Shown here: positions 8,256 through 17,406 of the stretch, piece by piece | Layout of the letters: the number at the start of each line of letters is the position of its first letter | Position numbering within the stretch: position 1 is the first letter of the stretch | Source: Thermoflexibacter ruber | GTDB lineage: Bacteria > Bacteroidota > Bacteroidia > Cytophagales > Thermoflexibacteraceae | Direction: 5' to 3' | DNA: 54,132 nt | Assembly (NCBI RefSeq): GCF_900113045.1 | Contig: NZ_FONY01000037.1 | Span: forward strand, 1 to 54,132 | Made by a program: the position numbers and the translations under genes | Notes under the pieces: model-generated | What the model was told of the DNA's origin: nothing | Database searches by the model: none | What the model saw: only the letters and a program-made list of their open reading frames with translations

Positions 8256-8308
8256 ATTTGGCACTTAAATTGACTATTGATAAAAGGCAGTAGTCAAAAG
8301 TGCCAAAT
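8256..8308 (+). other. Long intergenic hairpin after the HMG-CoA reductase gene
   Basis: ATTTGGCACTT (8256-8266), a three-base bulge, then TTGACTA (8270-8276) pair with the continuous TAGTCAA (8291-8297) and AAGTGCCAAAT (8298-8308), giving 18 base pairs around a 14-base loop. It starts 34 bases after the stop. No T-run follows, so it is not a textbook terminator; mRNA 3'-end protection or a dispersed repeat are alternatives. Confidence 0.6.
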
Positions 8309-8342
8309 ACTTATCCCTTACCTCCTTATTAGTAAGTAATAT

Positions 8343-8360
8343 AGTTGCTACTCAGCAACT
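8343..8360 (+). other. Short hairpin in the HMG-CoA reductase/TonB spacer
   Basis: AGTTGCT (8343-8349) pairs with AGCAACT (8354-8360) around a four-base ACTC loop. It lies in the 243-base spacer. Role unclear; it could assist termination together with the larger hairpin upstream. Confidence 0.4.
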
Positions 8361-8465
8361 TAAAATTGCTTTAATAAATTTTCTCAAAACCCTTAATTTT
8401 TATATCAAAGTAGGTTTTAGTTTTCTTAATCATTTCCTTTTATCATTAAAAATGAGTAACTGACT

Positions 8466-9140
8466 ATGGGCAAAGATAAATACCAACCAAAAAACTATGA
8501 TACATCAGAGAAAATGCGTCTTTGGGTGATAGTTGTTGCATTTCTTATTTTGACAGGCATCATTTATTGGGTATTGCAACCTCCCACTTCCTCTACTGCT
8601 ATTGAAACTGTGATAGAAGAACCTATTTTAGCAGTAAATGATAAAAAAGTTACCAAAGTAGATAATGCAGAGCCAGCGCCAGTACCTTCTACAGAGGAAA
8701 AAGTAGAAACAGAGCAAAAAACAGAAGCTAAAAAAGAAAAAAAGCCTTTAGAAACGAAGAAAATAGAGAAAAAAGAAGTAACTAAACCCTCTATCAATGA
8801 GGCAGAAGCACTTGTATTGGTAGATGAAATGGCTACTCCTTTGAGCGGGTACGAATCCTATTATCGCTACATCAGAAACAATATGAAATATCCAAGCGAG
8901 GCGATTAAACAAGGCACACAAGGTAATGTAACCGTAGAGTTTATCGTAGACAAAGAGGGTAATTTGCACAATATCAGAATTAAAAAAGGAATAGGGCATG
9001 GCTGTGATGAGGAAGCAATCAGAGTAGTAAAGGCAGGAGAAAAGTGGAAGCCCGCTAAAAACAAGGGAAAAATAGTCATGCAAAAAATCACACTTCCGAT
9101 TTCTTTCAGGCTAAATGATAGCGATAAAATGAAAAATTAA
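8466..9140 (+). CDS. TonB-like energy-transducing periplasmic protein
   Basis: 224 residues. There is a short cytoplasmic N terminus, one membrane anchor at about 18-37 (RLWVIVVAFLILTGIIYWVL), and a Lys/Glu/Pro-rich periplasmic linker (about 55-112). A C-terminal TonB domain follows: YIRNNMKYPSEAIKQGTQGNVTVEFIVDKEG, then IKKGIGHGCDEEAIRVVK and IVMQKITLPISF. It should span the periplasm and energise outer-membrane TonB-dependent receptors, or act as a stand-alone TonB-C protein. No ExbB/ExbD or receptor genes are nearby. The stop overlaps the stop of the convergent lipB gene by 4 bases, the two sharing TTAA. Confidence 0.88.
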   Translation: MGKDKYQPKNYDTSEKMRLWVIVVAFLILTGIIYWVLQPPTSSTAIETVIEEPILAVNDKKVTKVDNAEPAPVPSTEEKVETEQKTEAKKEKKPLETKKIEKKEVTKPSINEAEALVLVDEMATPLSGYESYYRYIRNNMKYPSEAIKQGTQGNVTVEFIVDKEGNLHNIRIKKGIGHGCDEEAIRVVKAGEKWKPAKNKGKIVMQKITLPISFRLNDSDKMKN

Positions 9141-9856
9141 GAGAAATGTTCTATTAGCTCTAAATCAAATAGTTCCACCAAATACTTTAACAGCGTATTT
9201 TCTACTTCCCGAAGGCTGACCTCTCTGCCAAGTTCCTGAGCCAGAGAGGTAACTGCTTTATCAGCAATCCCACAAGGGACGATATTTTTAAAGTAATCTA
9301 AATCTGTATTGATATTCAGAGCAAATCCGTGCATAGTTACCCAACGGCTCGCCCGCACTCCAATCGCACAGATTTTTCTTGGATTTTTCTGCTCCTCAAA
9401 GTCTATCCATACCCCTGTGAGTTTTTCTATTCTCCCTGCGGTTACGCCATACTCCGCCAAAGTTAGGATTACGGCTTCTTCTATGGTTCTCAGGTACTTA
9501 CCAATATCAGTAAAAAAATTGTCCAAATCAAAAATAGGATAACCCACAATCTGCCCGAAGCCGTGATAGGTAATATCTCCACCCCTATTGGTATGAAAAT
9601 AGTCTATATTGCGTTCTTTTAGTACTGCTTCGCTTAAAAGTAAATTTTGCTCATCGCCACTTTTCCCCAAAGTATAGACGTGGGAATGTTCACAAAAAAT
9701 CAAATAGTTAGTCGTAGGTATCTGTTCGCTTTCAAGCTTTTGTCTATTACTAACCTTCTGAGCAATGACCTTTTGAAACAAACTTTCTTGCTTTTCCCAT
9801 GCTTCTTTGTAAGGAATGATTCCCCAATGCTGGAATATGGTCTGGTGATTTTTCAT
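9137..9856 (-). CDS. lipB: Octanoyl-[acyl-carrier-protein]:protein N-octanoyltransferase
   Basis: 239 residues with all LipB landmarks: HVYTLGKSG, the RGGDITYHGFGQIVGYP block (91-107), catalytic Lys161 in RKICAIGVR, and the acyl-thioester Cys195 in IVPCGI. It moves octanoate from ACP to lipoyl domains of 2-oxoacid dehydrogenases and the glycine-cleavage H protein, the first step of lipoate synthesis; lipA is not in the window. The ATG overlaps the stop of the esterase gene upstream by four bases (ATGA), a sign of translational coupling in a three-gene minus-strand operon. Confidence 0.95.
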   Translation of the reverse strand: MKNHQTIFQHWGIIPYKEAWEKQESLFQKVIAQKVSNRQKLESEQIPTTNYLIFCEHSHVYTLGKSGDEQNLLLSEAVLKERNIDYFHTNRGGDITYHGFGQIVGYPIFDLDNFFTDIGKYLRTIEEAVILTLAEYGVTAGRIEKLTGVWIDFEEQKNPRKICAIGVRASRWVTMHGFALNINTDLDYFKNIVPCGIADKAVTSLAQELGREVSLREVENTLLKYLVELFDLELIEHFS

Positions 9857-10629
9857 CTTAAAAACTCTATGACTACCTCATAAAACTCCTCAGGTTTTTC
9901 TGCATGTACCCAATGCCCTGCATCTTCTATTATTTGAATGGTACTTTGAGGAAAAATCTGTTTAATTTCTTCATAATCAATTACTTGTATATAGTTGGAC
10001 TTTCCTCCTCCTACAAATAGTGTAGGTTTTTGGATAACTTGCTGATAGCGTAGTTTTTCTCCTACCTTCTCTATTTTGGCAGTAAGTACTTCCAGATTCA
10101 TACGCCACGCAAAGGTGCCTTCTTCTGTACGATATAAGTTCTTCATTAGAAACTGTCGCGTGCCTATGTCCAGTCCATACTGAGTCATTACATCTTCTGC
10201 TTGATTGCGATTAGTTAGCGTAGATAAGTCAATGCTATTCAGTGCTTCTAAAATAGTTCCATGATGCACAGGGTAGGCTCTTGGAGCAATATCGACAACG
10301 ATGAGTTTATCAAATGCCTCAGCATAGTCCGCCGCAAATTGCATTGCTACCTTTCCTCCCATAGAGTGTCCCAAAAGAAACAAAGGGGTGCTAATAGACT
10401 GATTTCTAATAAATTCATATAAATCTAATGCCATAATCTCATAGGAAAACTCCTCGTCCCATTCACTTCGTCCATGGTTGCGAAGGTCTAAAAGATAAAT
10501 ATGATAGTGCTGAGCAAACTTTTTTCCCAAAGTTATCCAATTATCCAACATTCCAAAAAGTCCATGCAAAATAATAAGTGAGCCTTGATAAGTGTTATCT
10601 TCCCCTAATTCTTTAAAATTTAGATTCAT
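9853..10629 (-). CDS. Alpha/beta hydrolase, YbfF-type esterase
   Basis: I start at ATG 10629 (MNLNFKELG), where YbfF homologues begin; ATG 10650 and TTG 10653 are alternatives that would overlap the upstream gene. The triad numbering matches E. coli YbfF closely: nucleophile Ser89 in GHSMGG, Asp113 in VVDIAP, and His239 in AGHWVH. HGLFG near residue 22 supplies the oxyanion hole. It is a cytoplasmic esterase or thioesterase acting on short acyl esters or acyl-CoA; the substrate is not evident. It sits between the LRR gene (4-base gap) and lipB (4-base overlap). Confidence 0.88.
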   Translation of the reverse strand: MNLNFKELGEDNTYQGSLIILHGLFGMLDNWITLGKKFAQHYHIYLLDLRNHGRSEWDEEFSYEIMALDLYEFIRNQSISTPLFLLGHSMGGKVAMQFAADYAEAFDKLIVVDIAPRAYPVHHGTILEALNSIDLSTLTNRNQAEDVMTQYGLDIGTRQFLMKNLYRTEEGTFAWRMNLEVLTAKIEKVGEKLRYQQVIQKPTLFVGGGKSNYIQVIDYEEIKQIFPQSTIQIIEDAGHWVHAEKPEEFYEVVIEFLR

Positions 10630-10633
10630 GCGA

Positions 10634-11710
10634 TTATTTTTTTCTATCATCAAAACTTATCTCTGTCATAGGAAGTGCTTCTATGATTCTCTCCTGCTCA
10701 TTTCCCGGAATCTTGGTATAGCCTAAGTCCAAACGCTGTAAATTAGAGAGCTTCCCTATAGCCTTAGGCATCGCAGTAAGGTCGTTGTAGCGAAGTTCCA
10801 ATACTTCTAAATTACTTAATTCGGTAATTTCATTGGGCAGGGAAGTAAGTTTATTGCTTACCAAAGACAAGAACTTTAATTTTTTCAACTTCCCAATCTC
10901 AGCAGGAATAGTCTGAATCTGATTCGTCCAAAGAGAAAGTTCTTCTAAGTTTTGCCAATTAGCAATGCCCACTGGCAGTTCTTTAATCTGGTTATCTTGG
11001 AGGTTCAACTGTACTAATTGGTTAAGTTGAACTATAGAAACGGGCAATGCTTTTATTTCGTTACCTTGCAACTGCAAAGACTTTAATTTTTTCAAATTAC
11101 CTAATTCATTAGGCAGGCTTGTTAGTTGATTATTGTAAAATAGTAGAGCCTCCAAATTAGATAGTTTACCTACTTCAGGATTGATAGCTGTAATATGGTT
11201 TTCTGATAAAGACAAGAATTTTAATTTTTGCAAGGCAGCAATTTCATTAGGCAGACTTGATAATTCATTATTTCTTAGTTCTAACTCTTCTAAAGCTGTT
11301 AGTCGGGCGATATCAGCTGAAAGGTGATTTTTCAATAAGTTATGTGATAAGTCTAATACCCTCAAATTGGGCAAACTGATGATTTCCTTTGGCAATTGGG
11401 AAAACTGATTGCGATAGAGTTTGAGTTTTTGTAAATTTTTAAGTTGGCTTATCTCGGCAGGGAGTGAAGAAAGCTGATTTTCGGATAAATCCAACGCCTG
11501 TAAGTTTTTTAAGTTCCCAATACTTGCAGGCAGAGAGCTAAGCTTCTGACCAACAAGCGATAGCTTTACTACCTTATCGGCTTGTTTGAGTGCCTGCTCC
11601 AAAGAAGAAAACTCCTGCGCCGCTTCTAATTGACTATCAGATAATAATGCCTGCGCAAATATGAATGACGGAAAAAGGGTAATCAGAAAAAGAAATACTA
11701 ATTTTTTCAT
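10634..11710 (-). CDS. Secreted leucine-rich-repeat protein
   Basis: 358 residues with a signal peptide (MKKLVFLFLITLFPSFIFAQ). From about residue 47 to 340 there are roughly 13 tandem 23-residue repeats of the form LxxLxLxxNxLxxLPxEIxxL, the pattern of bacterial plant-type/Leptospira-like LRR proteins. There is no transmembrane segment or enzymatic domain, so a binding role in the periplasm or at the surface is likely. It is the first gene of the operon with the esterase and lipB. That link may only reflect shared transcription. The repeats make this gene prone to length change by recombination. Confidence 0.88.
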   Translation of the reverse strand: MKKLVFLFLITLFPSFIFAQALLSDSQLEAAQEFSSLEQALKQADKVVKLSLVGQKLSSLPASIGNLKNLQALDLSENQLSSLPAEISQLKNLQKLKLYRNQFSQLPKEIISLPNLRVLDLSHNLLKNHLSADIARLTALEELELRNNELSSLPNEIAALQKLKFLSLSENHITAINPEVGKLSNLEALLFYNNQLTSLPNELGNLKKLKSLQLQGNEIKALPVSIVQLNQLVQLNLQDNQIKELPVGIANWQNLEELSLWTNQIQTIPAEIGKLKKLKFLSLVSNKLTSLPNEITELSNLEVLELRYNDLTAMPKAIGKLSNLQRLDLGYTKIPGNEQERIIEALPMTEISFDDRKK

Positions 11711-11907
11711 TTTTATTAAGGTAGTTTACTCGTTTAAGATTGATATTGTATATTTATGCAAGAAATAAAAACTATGGTATGTGCAACAAATCTGTCTTTG
11801 ATAAAAAAAACTACTAAATGGTATAAAAGTACCTAATTTTTAAGAATTATAAAAATATTGCTATCTTTAATTTCTTTAAGCAAAAATAAACCCAAAATTT
11901 TGACTTT

Positions 11908-14124
11908 GTGCGCACACTTTTATTCTTACTATGGTCGATATGGCTATATCTCCTATGTGTACAATCTACCTTTGCACAAGGGAGTTTATTACTTCGCATA
12001 GATAGTGTAAAAATTTTACTAAAAAATGCCCAAGAAGATACAAATAAAGTCATTCTGCTGTCCGAACTTTCCTATCTGCTACGAGGAGAAAAAGTTGACT
12101 CCGCCTTAGCTATTGCTCAACAAGCCCTCCAACTTTCTAATCACCTTAGCTTCGTCAAAGGCAGAGCCTTAGCTATGCACGATTTAGCCGCCACTTATTT
12201 TTTCAAAGATGAGTACGCCAAAGCCTTAGAATGGTGCAACCAAGCCCAAGATATAGTAAAAAATGGGAAAACCTACAATGAAAAGTGGGTTTTAGGCATG
12301 GTACTCAATACCTTTGGAAGAATTTATTTGGCTAAAAATAACTTTCCAAAATCTTTAGAGTATCTATTGGAGGCTCTCAGAATCAGGGAAGAAATCAATG
12401 ATAAGTTAGGTATTGCTCAAAGTCATAACTATATCGCCTCGGTGTATTTTAACCAAGGGAACAACGAGCAGGCACTTATTTATCACTTAAAAGCTCTACA
12501 AGCGCGAGAGCAAGAAAACGATAAGCAAGGAATGGGGCAGAGTTACAACAATATAGGAGCGGTCTATCGGAAACTCCAAGACTACTCCAAAGCTCTTGAA
12601 TATCATTTTAAAGCTTTACAGATAGATACAGAGTTGGGGAATCAGTATGGAATAGCCTACGACCTGTCCAATATTGCAAGTGTGTATAATAGGTTAAAGG
12701 AATACGATAAAGTCTTAAGCTATCATACTCAGGCTCTTGAAATTAGAAAAAAAATAGACGATAAGCAAGGCATTATCTATAACCTGAACCGCATTGCAGA
12801 GCTTTATCAAAAGCAAAAGAACCTAAAAGAAAGTACAAAATTTGCCCAACAAGCCTTTGATTTGGCTAAAAGATACGAAACCCTACGCGAACTACAAGAA
12901 TCCGCATTTATTCTTGCGAATAACTATGAAATTCAAAAAAATTTGCCCAAAGCATACGAGTATCAAAAAATAGTTATTGCACTCAAAGACAGTATTTTTA
13001 ACTTAGATAAGGAAAAAGAGATTGCCAACTTGCAGGCAAACTATGAGTTAGAAAAAAAGCAAGACGAAATAGATATTCTCAATAGAGATAAAATTATCCA
13101 AGAAGAAGAACTGAAAATCAAAGAGTTGTATAATTATCTTTACATTGCAGGCTTGCTAATTTTAGGGGGAGGCGCAGGCATATTAATTAGAAATAATCAA
13201 AAAGAGCGAAAGATGAACCTTGTGCTTGCAGAGCAGAAAAGACAGATAGATGAGAGAAATGAAGAACTCAAACAAGCTAACGAGGAACTGCAATCGACTT
13301 TGGAACTTGCCGAAGACCAGAAAAAAGAAATATTAAAAAAGAATGAGGATATTACTGCGAGCATTGTCTATGCTCAAAGAATACAAAATGCTATGTTGCC
13401 TTTGCAAGAGCGTATTAGTAATTGTTTTGGCGAGGGCAACTTTTTTATTTTCTATAAGCCCAGAGATATTGTAAGTGGGGATTTCTACTGGTTTGCAGAG
13501 GTAGAAGATGAAAATTTGCCACAAAAGCAGAAAGTAATTTTTGCGGTAGCGGACTGCACTGGGCATGGAGTTCCTGGTGCGTTTATGTCCATGATTGGCA
13601 ATGAGTTACTGAATGAAATAGTTATAGAGAAAGGCATTACTTCCCCTGAGCTTATTCTTAATCAATTGCACAAAGGCATACGCCAAGCCCTTAAACAAGG
13701 GCAAACCAATAGCAATGACGGCATGGATATTTCTGTATGTGTAATTGATAAAAACAATGCCAATATAGAGTATGCAGGTGCAAATAACCCTATTTATATC
13801 GTACATAATCAACAACTTACAGATATAAAAGCAGATAAAATGCCTGTAGGAGGCGAGCAGAGAGGCAGGGAAAGATTTTTTACTAAGCATAATTTCCCTC
13901 TGGTCGAAGGCACTACTATTTACCTATTTTCCGATGGTTTCCAAGACCAATTTGGGGGACCTGAAAATAAAAAATTCATGGTTAAGCATTTTAGAAATCT
14001 GCTATTCTCAATGCACAACGATAGTATGGCAAAACAAGTACAGATTTTAGAAGAAAAATTGGCATCTTGGAAAGGCGAGGAGAAACAAACTGATGATATT
14101 ACAGTGGTTGGTATTAGGCTGTAA
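11908..14124 (+). CDS. TPR sensor, membrane-anchored SpoIIE-type serine phosphatase
   Basis: 738 residues from a GTG start that gives a clean signal peptide (to about residue 24). Residues 80-360 hold about seven tetratricopeptide repeats, each with the GIAQSHNYIASVY-like pattern, lying in the periplasm. A coiled coil leads to one membrane helix (409-427), then a second coiled coil and the IVYAQRIQNAMLP linker (486-498). The cytoplasmic PPM domain follows, with Asp525 in SGDFYW, Asp549 in VADCTGHG and a final DDIT block. The TPRs probably sense a protein or envelope state and set phosphatase activity. This layout recurs in Bacteroidota; targets are unknown. It appears to be monocistronic. Confidence 0.92.
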   Translation: MRTLLFLLWSIWLYLLCVQSTFAQGSLLLRIDSVKILLKNAQEDTNKVILLSELSYLLRGEKVDSALAIAQQALQLSNHLSFVKGRALAMHDLAATYFFKDEYAKALEWCNQAQDIVKNGKTYNEKWVLGMVLNTFGRIYLAKNNFPKSLEYLLEALRIREEINDKLGIAQSHNYIASVYFNQGNNEQALIYHLKALQAREQENDKQGMGQSYNNIGAVYRKLQDYSKALEYHFKALQIDTELGNQYGIAYDLSNIASVYNRLKEYDKVLSYHTQALEIRKKIDDKQGIIYNLNRIAELYQKQKNLKESTKFAQQAFDLAKRYETLRELQESAFILANNYEIQKNLPKAYEYQKIVIALKDSIFNLDKEKEIANLQANYELEKKQDEIDILNRDKIIQEEELKIKELYNYLYIAGLLILGGGAGILIRNNQKERKMNLVLAEQKRQIDERNEELKQANEELQSTLELAEDQKKEILKKNEDITASIVYAQRIQNAMLPLQERISNCFGEGNFFIFYKPRDIVSGDFYWFAEVEDENLPQKQKVIFAVADCTGHGVPGAFMSMIGNELLNEIVIEKGITSPELILNQLHKGIRQALKQGQTNSNDGMDISVCVIDKNNANIEYAGANNPIYIVHNQQLTDIKADKMPVGGEQRGRERFFTKHNFPLVEGTTIYLFSDGFQDQFGGPENKKFMVKHFRNLLFSMHNDSMAKQVQILEEKLASWKGEEKQTDDITVVGIRL

Positions 14125-14178
14125 ATACCTATTTTTTTATAATTTTAGATGTAACGTTTTTTAACTAATTTATAAACT

Positions 14179-16032
14179 ATGCAATTCGTATTTGTATTTC
14201 AAACCAATTCTTATTATAAAAATTTCATATTGGCATTTCTGTTGATTTTATATCCTTTTAGCTTATCTGCACAAAATCAAGCTGTTTCAGATAGCATCTG
14301 GGGCTATCGCCAAGCAGTAGAAAATAGAATTACACTGTTAAAAAACAAAGAAAGCATTTTACCTATCAGAGAATTAGCACGGCAAGAAATCGCTGTCATA
14401 GAAAAAAATACAAGTTTTAGCCAGTTATGCCAAAGATATACCCAACTTACCGCTATTGAATTAAGCCCTAATGTAAGTTTAATAAATAAAAAAAATAATA
14501 TAGCTATTTTGACCATTAGCGAAGATATACCTGTCCAATTAGTTGAATCGCTCATAGAAAAGCATCAATCAATCACCATGATAGGTGTTTTTTTTACTTC
14601 GCCTTCTTATCTTATAAATATTAAAAACTTGGACAAATTAAGTGCTATTGTTCTTAGTTATACCAATGATGTTCACTATCAAGACCTTACTTCACAAGCT
14701 GTTTTCGGGGCAGTTCCCTTCAAGGGCAAGTTAGCGGACGACCTTGCGGCATATTTCAAAAAAGGAGAAGGTATAGAAACTCTATCTTTAAAAAGACTGA
14801 AATACACTGTACCGGAGGAAGTAGGGATAAAGTCAGATTACTTGAAAAAAGTAGATTCCATAGCGACCTCAGCTATTCAAAAAAAGACAACTCCAAGTAT
14901 TCAGCTTTTAGTCGCTAAAGATGGTAAAGTATTCTATCACAAGGCTTTTGGCTATCATACTTACGATAGTACCCAAGCCGCAAGCATAGAAGATATGTAT
15001 GACTTAGCTTCAGTAAGCAAAATTTCTACTGCTATCCCTGCTTTGATGAAACTTACCGACGAAAGAAAATTTAGTGTGGACAAAACTTTGGGAGATTACT
15101 ACCCCAAAGCCCGCAAAAGTAATAAAAAGGACATGGTTATTCGTCAAGTTCTTACGCACCAAGCAGGGCTAAGGGCTTGGATTCCCTTTTGGCAAAATGC
15201 CACTGTCCCAACAGCAAGCAATTCCAGCGGAGGAGCAAACAATACCCCTAAAATCTTAGACCCTAAAGTTTTCCAAGTCCAAAAATCCAGACGCTTCCCT
15301 TATCAAGTTGCTGAAAACTTGTTTGTTCGCAAGAAATACTATCAAAAAAGTATCGTCAAACAAATTTTAGAGTCGCCCGTAGCTGAGAAAAAAGACTATG
15401 TTTATAGCGACTTGTCCTACTATCTTTACCCTGAGGTTATTAAGAGAATCACTAAAAAAGATGTAGTAAGCTATTTAGATGAAAACTTTTATAAACCTTT
15501 GGGAGCAGTTACCCTTACTTACAATCCCTTACAAAAATTTGATAAGCGAAAGATAGTGCCTACTGAGTACGATTCGCTGTTCCGCAAGCAACTCATTCAT
15601 GGCTATGTACATGATGAAGGAGCGGCAATGTTAGGAGGAATTTCTACTCACGCAGGACTTTTTGGCAATGCCAACGACTTAGCCAAACTCTTGCAAATGT
15701 ACTTGCAAAATGGCTATTATGGTGGTAAACAGTATATTAGCTCAGAAACTTTAGCAGAGTTTACGCGTTGTCAATTTTGCCCTACCAACTTGCGAGGCAT
15801 TGGTTTTGACCGACAAAGAGGTACGAATGCCACAAAAAGCGTTTCAGAGCAAAGCTATGGACACTCGGGCTTTACAGGAAACTTGGTTTGGATAGACCCT
15901 GCAAACAGCTTGCTGTATATCTTTTTAAGCAATCGAGTCTATCCTACAAGGAACAATACTTCTTTGTACGATTTGAATATCCGCACCAATATCCAAGAGG
16001 TATTTTATGAGGCTTTGAAGGCAAATCAATAG
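14179..16032 (+). CDS. Serine hydrolase (class C beta-lactamase family) with GH3 C-terminal-type N domain
   Basis: 617 residues with a signal peptide (to about residue 31). Residues 48-205 resemble the C-terminal domain of GH3 enzymes (ITLLKNKESILPI, ARQEIAVI, AVFGAVPFKGKL...GEGIE) but no GH3 catalytic barrel precedes it. Residues 215-610 are a beta-lactamase/transpeptidase-like serine hydrolase: nucleophile Ser278 in SVSK (SxxK), Tyr409 in YSD (YxN position), and HSG at 562-564. It likely acts in the periplasm on peptidoglycan peptides or esters. In many Bacteroidota I know this module fused to a full GH3 enzyme. Here a full GH3 gene lies at 50253, with matching GH3C motifs. Confidence 0.85.
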   Translation: MQFVFVFQTNSYYKNFILAFLLILYPFSLSAQNQAVSDSIWGYRQAVENRITLLKNKESILPIRELARQEIAVIEKNTSFSQLCQRYTQLTAIELSPNVSLINKKNNIAILTISEDIPVQLVESLIEKHQSITMIGVFFTSPSYLINIKNLDKLSAIVLSYTNDVHYQDLTSQAVFGAVPFKGKLADDLAAYFKKGEGIETLSLKRLKYTVPEEVGIKSDYLKKVDSIATSAIQKKTTPSIQLLVAKDGKVFYHKAFGYHTYDSTQAASIEDMYDLASVSKISTAIPALMKLTDERKFSVDKTLGDYYPKARKSNKKDMVIRQVLTHQAGLRAWIPFWQNATVPTASNSSGGANNTPKILDPKVFQVQKSRRFPYQVAENLFVRKKYYQKSIVKQILESPVAEKKDYVYSDLSYYLYPEVIKRITKKDVVSYLDENFYKPLGAVTLTYNPLQKFDKRKIVPTEYDSLFRKQLIHGYVHDEGAAMLGGISTHAGLFGNANDLAKLLQMYLQNGYYGGKQYISSETLAEFTRCQFCPTNLRGIGFDRQRGTNATKSVSEQSYGHSGFTGNLVWIDPANSLLYIFLSNRVYPTRNNTSLYDLNIRTNIQEVFYEALKANQ

Positions 16033-16056
16033 TCTTTGTTGAGGATAAAAAAATTT

Positions 16057-17301
16057 TTACGCCGCTTTCAGATAAGTTACAGTTCTCTCTTTGGTTAGTT
16101 GCTTTTCTATGTAAGTTTTGTCCAAAGTAAACTCTTTTACATTGGGCATAGACGGCAGTTCGTACATAGCATCTGTCATAATAGATTCACAGATAGCACG
16201 CAAGCCCCTTGCGCCTACTTTCAGTTCTATGGCTCTATCTACAATCGCATCTAAGGCATCTTCGGTAATGTGTAGCTTGATTTTTTCCATTTCAAAAAGT
16301 TTCTTGAACTGCTTGATAATGGCATTTTTTGGCTCGGTTAAGATGCGTTTGAGAGCCTCCCTATCCAAAGGATCTAAATGGCAAACTATGGGCAGCCTGC
16401 CAATAAGCTCAGGGATTAATCCGTAGTTTTTCAGGTCTTGTGGGGTGATGTATTGTAAGAGATTTTCTCTTTGAAACTCTATGTTTTTCCCAATACTATG
16501 TTGAGAGCTTGTAAAACCTAAGGTTCTGGTATTGAGGCGTGAGGCTACTTTTTTGTCTATTCCTTCAAAAGCACCTCCACAGATAAATAGTATGTTTTCC
16601 GTGTTTACAGCTACAAGACGCTGGTCGGGGTGCTTTCTGCCTCCTTGTGGAGGTACATGCACGATTGTACCCTCCAACAATTTAAGTAAACCTTGCTGTA
16701 CTCCTTCACCGCTTACATCTCTGGTGATAGAGGGATTATCAGATTTGCGGGAAATTTTATCTATTTCATCTATGTAAACAATTCCTCTCTCGGCTAAATC
16801 TACATCGTAGTTTGCCGCTTGCAAAAGGCGGGAAATTACTGTTTCCACGTCCTCGCCTACATAGCCCGCCTCAGTGAGTACAGTAGCATCAGCAATACAA
16901 AAAGGCACTTCTAATTGTTTGGCTAATGTTCTTGCTATCAGGGTTTTTCCTGTACCTGTTTCTCCTATTAAGATAATATTAGATTTTTCTATACTTACCT
17001 CGTCTTCTTTTACCCTTTGCATAAGTCGCTTGTAGTGGTTATATACCGCTACAGCAATCACCTTCTTTGCCTTATCCTGCCCGATGATGTATTGGTCTAA
17101 ATACTTTTTCATCTCTGTTGGCTTGATAAGATTGAGATGAGGCTTAGATTTCTTTTTGGGTTGTTGTTCTTGCACCCAGATTTCGTGAGCTTGCAGAATA
17201 CAGCTATCACAGATATGCGCCTCCATGCCCGACACCATCAAACTAACGCTTGACTTATCTGCGCCGCAAAAAGAACAGGTAATATTACTTGACTTAAACA
17301 T
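16057..17301 (-). CDS. clpX: ATP-dependent Clp protease ATP-binding subunit ClpX
   Basis: 414 residues from ATG 17301; a TTG 16 codons upstream would add a non-conserved leader. The N-terminal zinc domain has Cys9, Cys12, Cys31 and Cys34. The AAA+ core has Walker A GETGTGKT (113-120), the GYVG pore loop (146-149), Walker B with Asp178-Glu179 in VYIDEID, the GGRKHP loop, and LGF in place of the IGF tripeptide that docks on ClpP. It unfolds tagged proteins and feeds them to ClpP. clpP lies 105 bases upstream on the same strand, so the usual clpP-clpX order is kept. The stop lies 24 bases from the convergent serine-hydrolase stop. Confidence 0.97.
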   Translation of the reverse strand: MFKSSNITCSFCGADKSSVSLMVSGMEAHICDSCILQAHEIWVQEQQPKKKSKPHLNLIKPTEMKKYLDQYIIGQDKAKKVIAVAVYNHYKRLMQRVKEDEVSIEKSNIILIGETGTGKTLIARTLAKQLEVPFCIADATVLTEAGYVGEDVETVISRLLQAANYDVDLAERGIVYIDEIDKISRKSDNPSITRDVSGEGVQQGLLKLLEGTIVHVPPQGGRKHPDQRLVAVNTENILFICGGAFEGIDKKVASRLNTRTLGFTSSQHSIGKNIEFQRENLLQYITPQDLKNYGLIPELIGRLPIVCHLDPLDREALKRILTEPKNAIIKQFKKLFEMEKIKLHITEDALDAIVDRAIELKVGARGLRAICESIMTDAMYELPSMPNVKEFTLDKTYIEKQLTKERTVTYLKAA

Positions 17302-17406
17302 TGGGGTATGAATAAATAAAAATAAATAGGTTGCAAAAACATCATGCAATTTAAATAAAAGTTACCTAAAAAACGCTTACAACCTAATAAATTATTCTCA
17401 AACCTT

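Noticed and set aside
8564-9091. Minus-strand frames opposite the TonB-like gene
   Set aside because: Low-complexity Ser/Phe-rich translations caused by the Lys/Glu-rich TonB linker on the other strand.
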